From: Isoetes taiwanensis
Lineage: Eukaryota > Streptophyta > Lycopodiopsida > Isoetales > Isoetaceae
Reading direction: 5' to 3'
Assembly (NCBI GenBank): GCA_021234155.1
Contig: JAJEKV010000053.1
Coordinates: 6,168,488-6,232,487, forward strand
Length of the DNA stretch: 64,000 nucleotides
Shown: positions 56,002 through 64,000 of the stretch, one piece after another
How the letters are laid out: each line of letters begins with the position of its first letter
How positions within the stretch are numbered: position 1 is the first letter of the stretch
Made by a program: the position numbers and the translations under genes
The notes under the pieces: model-generated
What the model saw: only the letters and a program-made list of their open reading frames with translations
Told to the model about the DNA's origin: nothing
The model's database searches: none

Positions 56002-57102
56002 AGAGCTTAAAAGACAAAGCATTACGTGGTGCTGATTAAGGAAAACTTTGCCAAAAAAGCATTTAATTGACTCGTTGCTTATAAGTTTGACTTTTTGAAA
56101 ATTGATAACTAGGACAAGGATGTAGCACGGATGATGAGATGACATATGAAGTCTAATATGATGATTGATGGTGATGCGGTTGATGCGGTGACATGAACCA
56201 CTTGGTTGACTGACCACATTTGATTGGCCATAACTTTCTCCAAACTTAATTATTTTTCTTGATCTTTGGCTTGTTTGGCTTGTTAAAAGCCTTTTTCATG
56301 TTATGCAAGAGGATTATTTTTAATCCAGAGTCGAAATCAGCGTGCGGTCCTAAGTCCCCCATGAAAGTCGTGCTGTGGTAGCTCTTCCACAACCTTGGTA
56401 TGCTCACATACAGGCAATGCAGAACACTGGTCGCTTTTAATCAAAAAAAGCAAACGTGGTGAATGTGAAGTCATTGTCCAGCCCTCCCAACAAGAAGTCG
56501 TTGTCCAAGAGATCAACAACAAGTTTACGGTATTGTTGGAGGCATGAGCACATGCTTCTTGTGTAACTGCTTTGTTCTCAACACTGGCCCCACTGTGACT
56601 TCTCGTTTGGAGGGCTGGTTGATGTTGGAATAAAACTGGGAATCAATTACGAAGTCAAGGATATCAATCTTGCCCTCTAACATTTGGACAATCGAATGTC
56701 ATGTAAGACCTAAGTTCGGGATCGTGGTTGAGGCAAAGGGCAGCTCCTCCAAATTGAAGAATTTTCCTAGTCTCCTATGATGATTTCTAACAGAACCACA
56801 CAAGAATTGTAAACACTGCTCTATACAAACAAAAACAAATAGCATGGGATGGACATCTTTGCTTAGTTTCTTTTAACATTATGTCATCCAGCATGTCAAT
56901 GGTCATAACTTGCCAATACCAATGACCTTGCACTAAGAATAGAATAGAAAAATTTAACCCAAAGAAGATTTACTTATTCCTGGAATCCTTTCTATCAAAT
57001 GCAAATAGTAAACATTTCTTACAGTGCAGATTTTCTGTTGGAAAGTAAATACAATAGAAACATAATTTTGAGAAGAGCACACAGTAGAAACTTTGCTCAA
57101 TT
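56002..57102. other. AT-rich intergenic DNA
   Basis: No supported gene. Short minus-strand frames show no family resemblance. Confidence 0.4.
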
Positions 57103-57260
57103 CAGAAAATAGATACACCTTCCAAATGAACAGTCTAAATAAACCACGACAATTTGCTTGATATGGAACAAGAAAAAATGCTTGATCCAGAAAATAGACA
57201 CACCTTCCAAATGGACAGTTTGGAAAAACCATTGCTTGATATGGAACAAGAAGAAATGGT
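57103..57260. repeat. Tandem duplication, period 85 bp
   Basis: CAGAAAATAGATACACCTTC at 57103 recurs as CAGAAAATAGACACACCTTC at 57188, with the following GCTTGATATGGAACAAGAA shared. Confidence 0.8.
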
Positions 57261-57660
57261 AATCATAGAGCTTTCGTTATAGAAAATAGGACCTGCTTAC
57301 AATCAGAATAATTCTTGATCTTGAAATGGCGAATGCACTTCTGTTGATCTTGAAATTGACGAGTGGACATATGTCGGTACCCGCAGAAGGCAAATTCGGC
57401 ACCTTGACCGTTGTAAACATTTCTGAATCCCGCCAAAAAAATGGTTAGATCCATACCTTTGCATCATGTCCAGCTGATTTGGAACAAGTTTGTCCAAAAG
57501 TAAACCATAGTTTAGGTTACCTTGAGCTAGGCCATGTCACAAAAAAATATCCTTATAAGTTTTAGAGTGCATCAAAAAACCATTTTTGAGCTAGTGTTCA
57601 ACCTGATCCCTCATCGATGTAACATACCAAGTTCCCCACATGTGCTCATACAATTCCTTC
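57261..57660. other. AT-rich intergenic DNA
   Basis: I see only short open frames without family resemblance here. Confidence 0.4.
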
Positions 57661-57663
57661 TTG

Positions 57664-57752
57664 CAACTGATACGATATATTTTCACAATTCCTTCCTGCA
57701 ATCTAGATGGTATATTTTCACAATTCATTCCTGTAACTTAGATGGTATATTT
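57664..57752. repeat. 36-bp tandem repeat
   Basis: GATGGTATATTTTCACAATT-type units occur about 2.5 times. Confidence 0.75.
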
Positions 57753-57782
57753 CTCAGCTTTACTATGTCCTTCAACAGTGAC

Positions 57783-59505
57783 TGTGACGCTCCCCGAATC
57801 CATACGATGCTTCTATCGTTCGAATATGGGAAATTCCCCTTGGACCACTTGGAATGGCCAAGTGTCTGGGTGACGGACATGGAGGTGTCATTCGTCCCAC
57901 GCCTTCTATGGGAATCCTATACAGCGGAAGCGTATATACATGTTTGTACCTAGCAAGCATAATATACCACCATGAAGGGTATCCATCCCTCTTCTATATA
58001 AGCAATAATACAATGTCAATATAATATAATAAATGCACCATAAATAAGGGCTCTACCCCGGCTCAGACTCAAAGGGGTCGACTGATGGTCAAGGCCCCTC
58101 CTGTGCATACTTTGCAGATAGACTGAAACATGCTATGACGTGATTGTAGCCTTCCAGAGACGTAATCTCATGGAGTACTCCAGGTTACAAGCCTTCCAGA
58201 GACGTAATCTCATGGAGTACTCCAGGTTACATCTTACCGGCCCGTTGAGGCAAGAAAGGAATGAATCTCCTCCAGAGCATGATGGTTACATGGGCGTACC
58301 ATAGGATCGTGGCACCACTGGCACACACGCATCCGTATCCGACTTACCTCCTCAAATCAAAAGGCCGACTCACCGTATCCTTTCGAGTTAAGGACGCCCC
58401 AATGGTCATATCCTATAACCCAGGGGGTGTCAGACCTATACCCGGCCCCTTCAGTGATCGACTATGAGCCTAGCACACTATAGGAAGCTTGTAGCCACGG
58501 TAGGCAAGATCCCACCTCCGTTTCACCATCATACCCATTATCTGGTGCTGAATCACAACATAGCATCTACAGAGTGACAAATCATCCCCACAACAAGAGA
58601 AACAAGAAGGCGGGGAAGGGGGCCTAGTTGTGGGTTTAGGGTTCAGGACCAGGGAATTAGGGTTTAGGACCAGGGAATTAGGGTTCGATTCTGGAGAGGG
58701 AGCCTGAGAGACGGTTACCACATCCAAGGAAGGCAGCAAGCGCGCAAATTGCCCAATCCCGATACGGGAGGTAGTGACAATAAATAACAATACTGGGCTT
58801 CTACAAGTCTGGTAAATGAAATGAGTACAATCTATATCCCTTAACGAGGATCCATTGGAGGGCAAGTCTAGGTGTGCTCTTGTGTGCAGGCCGCATCTAC
58901 TGGGTCTTAAGGGTTCTAGCTAGAAACATATCTACTACTAGTACTGAGCTTTTCAGGTCTCTACCCACCCTTAATCCCCAACACCCAGGAGGAACAGGGA
59001 GAGAACATCATCATAAACAAAACATCCATCATCGTCTTAATAGCACATAAAAGAGAATAACCATCCATCTAGTCATACAAGGGTTAGCTGAAACACAAAC
59101 TATCTAAAGACTAACCGGTCTCTTGGCTAGAGCTATTATCTCGAAAGGCTTCCATCCGACAGGTCAGGATACAGTGGCGAGTAGCTCCTCCCTTATCCAA
59201 TTTTTCCCAAATCGATTTGGGGCAGAATTGGGAGTAGGGACCCAACTTGCCCCCTAAACTTAGTAAGTCTCCCCTGGTCAATCGAAGTGGGCCAGGTGGC
59301 TCTCCCTAATTAGCTTATGTATACTAATTAATAACATTAATTAGTCTAATTAGCTTAATAAAGTTAGTAACAAATTAGCATAGCTAACAAAAGCCCTTTT
59401 AGATTAGCCAAAGTTATCCCCTAATGACCCATAAGGGTCTAATTATACTCTTGTGACGTGTCATAGTATTTATACATATACCATATAATTACATGGAACG
59501 TCACA
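57783..59505 (-). repeat. LTR (3' LTR, minus orientation) of a Ty3/gypsy-type element
   Basis: It starts TGTGACGCTCCCC and ends AACGTCACA, the inverted TGTGACG...CGTCACA ends common in plant Ty3 LTRs. On the minus strand the sequence just before it, 59506-59560, is a purine-rich tract (GGGGGGGAGTTGAA) and ATCATTATTCCAGGGGG, as before a 3' LTR. The rest of the internal region is missing or unrecognisable. Inside the LTR are a 44-bp tandem duplication (about 58149-58232, GCCTTCCAGAGACGTAATC) and a 23-bp one near 58645-58680 (ACCAGGGAATTAGGGTT). Confidence 0.7.
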
Positions 59506-61676
59506 TTCAACTCCCCCCCAGTCCCCCTGGAATAATGATGTCCTCAGCATTGGGGTTAGCTAGATAAGTAAGAACAATTTAGTTACGGAAGGTAAAATTA
59601 CTTTATGAGATAATAAAAAGTTACAGAAAGGGATCACTGATCAAAGTTCTTAGGATCGTTGTCCATTCACAACATGTAACACCCATCATATCACAAAATT
59701 ATACATAATAGCACACATGCAAAGAAACACTGGAAACAACAAGAGATGGCCTCAGACAGACGTTTGTGCAGATACCACAGTACGCGATACTGGCTTGCAG
59801 AATTATAGTACATCAGTACTTATAAAACAATTTAAATAATGCGGTTGAAGGGACCACCCATGTAAGGAAAAAGAAATAGGAATGTATCGTGCCTAAGGCT
59901 TGCGTTTCGCCCCGACGTAAGGAATGGCAATGTTCCCATTATAGTCATAGACGAAAGCGTCCTATCATCTATACATAATACTAAAGCCGTTTTAGGATAG
60001 TCTGTGCAGCATCTTGTCCCTTCATTTTTCTAAATTATTTTCATCCCTTGGATTTACCATTTTCCATGCCCCTTGTACTGCTTGGGCACGGCAGTAATAG
60101 CCTCTTGAGACCTCCAGGAGAGAGATGATCCCTTCGAGAACTTTGTCAGATCATTTTTAGCTGTAGCACGAGCTCTCTATGGCTTGCTTCTCCTATTTCT
60201 AACCTCCATTTTGATATCAAATCTAACCCATTTCACGTTACTAATGTTGCCTCCCGAATTTAAGAAGCTCCTTTGTGATCCAAACGTGGGTCAAATTGAT
60301 CTACTTTTTGGCTTGAGATGTCTTGGCAATGGTATTACTGCTTTTGACGATGCAGGCCCATTTGCAAAAGAGCAGTGTTCTCTTCAACTGGTGTTGCAAA
60401 TAGTGTTGCAGGCAATTTTTAACTGTAAATTCTTGACTCTTCTTGTCGTGTTGGGGTCTTAGCGGAATCCTTGCGATGCGTCTTCAAGGTAAATCGGAAT
60501 TCATTTTCAGGTGTCACATGGAAATGAATGTTAATCAAATATCATAGGGATATCTTGCAGGGCAGCCTATATTTATGAAGTCACTTGTGGAATATTTTCA
60601 TAGAGTTTCTCATGGGCTTCACACTGGAGAGGTGACCTTTTGTTGGTTGAGGCTGTAGGTAAGACATGCATGCATGCCTACCTAATTTCTTTTCTTTAAG
60701 GACAAATTTAATGTACCCAATTGGATGCATTTGGCGCTCCACAGGTAATTTTGCACTTTAGTGAGGAACTTGTGTGTTATTGGTATTTACATATTGCAAA
60801 CTAGCTTGGCAACCAAATTTGAGCAAATTAATAAAGGTTTCTGCTAGCTCATGCAAGTATTCTCTGTTAATAGTACATCCATTGCTCATCTATTTTGTCT
60901 CAGGTTGGTTGATGAACAAAATTAAATTAATGTTTGAAAGGGTAATCTACAATTAAAATGCTCTGCATAGGTGATCTCTGGGGTCCTATATAAACTATCT
61001 TTGTTTCAGTGGACTGTACATTGAATTTCTCGTGATAGGAATTGCGTTGGCTGAGTATGGATAACTTCTTCTCTTTGAGCTGTTTGCCATGGCAAATGAA
61101 GAGAATCACTGTTTTTTAGATCACATGCCTTAACTAGCATGCTCACAAATTGTTGATGTCCCACTAATTGTTGATGTTGCTGTCATTTGCCATTCTTGTT
61201 GTCTTTCTAATGTAGCTAGAATATAAGTATGGATTTTGGCAGAGTATGCCTTGCAAGTTTGTTGCTATAGCCAATAGTTTTGCTGCTTCATGAATGACGT
61301 GTTGGTTTACTAACGCAGATATCAAACTAGCGCATTAACCTCTTTTTTATGATGGGTCTCGCTAAGTGCACAGTGTGCAATGATACCTTCTCATCAGCAT
61401 ATCTAGCAACCTATACAGCGGCTAATAACGTCCCAACAAATCCTTGTTAGTCATCTTGATACAAGGGAGGAAGATGGCTTCCTTGTGTTCTGTTTAAACC
61501 CATGTTCCAGTGGTACATGTTTGCTGCGGCTTTTATATTCATGATATTTTATTCATAAGCTGTTTCACAGGTGGAAATGAAACTCTAAATGTGCAAGCTG
61601 CGGGACCAAATTCCCATGCATCAACTAAAGATCAAGCATCAGGAGCGGCTCAGGATCAGAATCGCAATCCTGTGAA
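59506..61676. other. AT-rich region, no assignable gene
   Basis: The frame 60184-60462 (92 codons, Leu-rich start, PPEFKKLLCDPNVGQIDLLF) is not recognised. The first ~50 bp belong to the LTR element's internal 3' end. Confidence 0.4.
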
Positions 61677-62483
61677 TTGCATAAAAAGTGTATTGGCAAT
61701 CTTGTCTCTTCCGCTGTGGTGGCACATTATACTGGTGGTTATCTGGATTCTAGGAGGTTGACATGCCATCTTTGCAGAATTGGGCTACATGCTTACCGCA
61801 CATTGAAGATGTTGGATAAGAAGTTCTTTTTAATTGTTTTTGATGATGCGGATGCTGTGGATAAGCTTGTGGCTCGTGGTGTGGACTCGATGTGGAGCGA
61901 CTATATCTTATATCAACCATACTCTCCTGGTTTTATTCCTGGTATGTTGACTGCTGTAAAAATGCCTTGTTGGTTTTCAATTCCCAACTTGCCTCCTGAT
62001 CTTCTCTTCTCTGAGTTTCTCATTAATATTGCTAATGCTTTGGGCACACATCTGTCCCATTCTATAGTTGATGGTGCCAAGATATATGTGTCTCTCCCAT
62101 GTGGTCGTGCCTTACCTGACTGTGTTGTTGTTAAAAGTGTCCCTTTGTTTTTCAAATTTGGATTGCAGCTACTTAATGGTCCTCAACTTGCCTTGCTCTT
62201 TTTCCATCTTGCCATGTTTGACAACTTTCGAATCCAAAGAGATCGGTCTATGCCAAGCCCCGTCACACCTCCAGCTCCATCTGCTAATGTTCCTCCTTCG
62301 CCCCCTCCACATTTAGGTTCTTCCCTTCGGGCTGAAGGGAGGGAGAACATTGCTGCCCATGTAGCTGTGTCTCAACCTAGCTCTGTTACTGATGTTCTAA
62401 GTGATGCCTCGCAGTGTTTTGTCGTTCGGGCACTGGGGAGGCTCCGGAATGGCAAATCGACCTCGTCAAGTCGTCCAGAATAG
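61677..62483 (+). pseudogene. LINE ORF1-like protein (DUF4283-type), truncated
   Basis: Residues about 30-180 of this 268-codon frame (KMLDKKFFLIVFDDADAVDK, YILYQPYSPGFIPGML, VKMPCWFSIPNLPPDLLFSE, LINIANALGTHLSHSIVDG) follow the pattern of the DUF4283 domain in plant LINE ORF1 and zinc-knuckle proteins: a 'W...PF.P', 'V.LP.LP' and 'IA..LG' order. A Pro-rich stretch follows. No zinc knuckle or RT is downstream. The last ~20 codons lie inside the direct repeat that starts at 62416, so the ORF was probably cut by that repeat. No ATG-proximal context was established; the first Met lies after a Cys-rich in-frame start. Confidence 0.5.
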
Positions 62484-62870
62484 TGAAATTACCCTAGGGA
62501 GCAAGTTACAAGGTCGGTTTTGCAAAAGAAAGAAATACTCACGCCCTCTACGACAGTATCCCGCATCCACATCCTAGGCCAATTGACTACGAGTGTGCTA
62601 AACATGAGCTACTTTGGCGCTTCTTGGAGGTCGGGTGGTCTTCTGGCCACGGAACTTGGTCCCCAGGGCAATGTCGATGTTTTGAGTCTATTGGCAGAGC
62701 CAAATCATGGTTCCGGAGAGGGGAGGTCGCCCGTCCGTCCCCAGGGCCTTGGGGAGAGGACTTTCGGGGCAAGCAGCTTCCGGGGGGATTTTAGGGTCCG
62801 TGCTCTGGCGTCAACACCCCCACTCCACGCCAAGACACGGCCGCAAGGTCCCCGAATCGACAAGGAGAGG
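62416..62870. repeat. Direct repeat, left copy (period 1,136 bp)
   Basis: GTTTTGTCGTTCGGGCACTGG through ACTCCACGCCAAGACAC recurs from 63552 to the right edge with a few percent differences. Confidence 0.92.
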
Positions 62871-63551
62871 ACCTCTAAAACGTAAACCCCGTGGGTTGCC
62901 GTGGTTCTACAAGGGGTTGGCGTTTTTTGGAGGCCGAAGTTTGGTACATTGCGCTTGGGACATGGTCGAAAAGCTGCAGCCGAAAACACGGAGCAAGGGG
63001 AACTGACGGAACGGAGTTTGGGCCTGTCCTCCTCCCGATGTGGCAATTAGAAGTCGGGGGCGCTTTTGCAGTGGCAAGACATTCATAAATTCGTAGTCAA
63101 TGCATTGTACGAAAATAAATTCTGATTTTTTGCCAGCTGGATTCCTAATTCATCTACAACACATAGCCCAATTTTTGGAATTTTCGGAGAAGGTCTAGAT
63201 CAAAGGGTTAGCATTAGAACAGTCGGGGCAGCCCGTTGCGGGACAACCGAGCTGGCACCCTTCCCCAAGTCAAACGAGGCCAGGACCTTGCAGGGCTCCC
63301 TCACAAGAGGGGAGAGTCCGGACCCCAGTAGGCGGGATCCAAAAAAGTTCCCGAGACAGCCCTTCCTGGCAGCGCTCCCACGGTGGGTGGTACGTTAATG
63401 ACCACCCTCCCGGAGCCCGGTTCCCCTATCCGACCGTTGGATCCTCCGTTCAGGGACCCTTCTTCAGGAAGGCCCAAAAGAACTTAGATCGGTCCGGGAG
63501 AACTTGTCAAACCGCGGAGCGTCCTGAGGTCGGCCTTGTAGAAACCGCAGC
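62871..63551. other. Spacer between the two direct repeats
   Basis: It is GC-rich with no recognisable coding region. It includes a CCCACGGTGGGTGG segment. Confidence 0.5.
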
Positions 63552-64000
63552 GTTTTGTCGTTCGGCCACTGGGGAGGCTCCGGAATGGCAAATCACCTCG
63601 TCAAGTCGTCCGGAATGGTGAAATTACCCTAGGGAGCAAGTTACAAGGTTGGTTTTGCAAAAGAAAGAAACACTCACGCCCTCCATGACAGTATCCGACA
63701 TCCACATCCTAGGCCAATTGACCACGAGTGTGTTGGACATGAGCTACTTTGGCGCTTCTTGGAGGTCGGGTGGTCTTCTGGCCACGGAACTTGGTCCTCA
63801 GGGCAATGTCGACGTTCTGAGTCCATTGGCAGAGCCAAATCACGGTTCCAGAGAGGGGAGGTCGCTCGTCCGTCGCCAGGGCCTTGGGGAGAGGACTTTC
63901 GGGGAAAGCAGCTTATGGAGGGATTTTAGGGTCCGTGCTCTGGTGTCAACATCCCCACTCCACGTCAAGACACAGCACAAGGTCCTGGCCGAATCTGACA
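63552..64000. repeat. Direct repeat, right copy, runs off the window
   Basis: It matches 62416-62870. The pair may be LTRs of a short element or two units of a longer tandem array; the window ends before this can be told. Confidence 0.9.

Noticed and set aside
1-64000. tRNA, rRNA or CRISPR arrays
   Set aside because: No cloverleaf, rRNA core or regularly spaced short repeats were found. The tRNA-like complement at 26561-26581 is explained as a possible primer-binding site.

Overview
The window is nuclear DNA of a land plant. The evidence is a plastid-type ribosome recycling factor gene in eleven small exons with GT-AG introns, remnants of plant gene families (armadillo-repeat-only protein, CDC20, subtilase, EXO70), a plant-type Ty3/gypsy element, several non-LTR elements and AT-rich intergenic DNA. 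I cannot name the species; the unusual repeat content hints at a non-flowering lineage, but that is inference. No rRNA, tRNA, CRISPR or prokaryotic gene was seen.

Layout. 0-6.6 kb: a coiled-coil gene cut by the left edge, then fragments of a subtilase, an armadillo-repeat-only protein and CDC20, interspersed with three copies of a ~140-bp module carrying a hairpin. 7.6-11.4 kb: non-LTR retrotransposon A (+). 11.66-20.34 kb: a 656-bp tandem duplication split by a complete 7,315-bp DNA transposon (12570-19884) with perfect 29-bp inverted ends and a TAAG target duplication. That element encodes a multi-exon DDE-like transposase (-), a coiled-coil/RING-H2/AT-hook protein (+) and an FCP1-like HAD protein (+). 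A 322-bp MITE sits inside the transposase's first exon. 20.3-25.1 kb: short repeats, an ORF whose start mimics the histone H3 tail, an EXO70 C-terminal fragment and an unrecognised two-exon gene. 25.99-37.05 kb: a complete Ty3/gypsy-order element with LTRs, GGAGC target duplication, gag, pol, an antisense ORF and a third ORF before the 3' LTR. 37.97-39.87 kb: a 5'-truncated LINE with poly(A) and 12-bp target duplication. 40.99-49.37 kb: an 8.4-kb hAT-like element (CAGGG ends, 8-bp duplication) filled with one inverted and four direct copies of a ~1.7-kb unit and no transposase. 49.64-52.67 kb: non-LTR copy B (-), same family as A. 52.8-55.08 kb: the RRF gene, the only clearly intact host gene. 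57.78-59.5 kb: a 3' LTR on the minus strand. 61.7-64 kb: a LINE ORF1-like reading frame and a 1,136-bp-period direct repeat reaching the right edge.

Two themes connect the window. First, most of it is layered insertions whose order can be read from target duplications: duplication, then DNA transposon, then MITE. Second, many broken reading frames are repaired by removing one base from a short homopolymer. This suggests residual insertion errors in the assembly as well as, or instead of, genuine decay, so calls of 'pseudogene' here should be treated with care.
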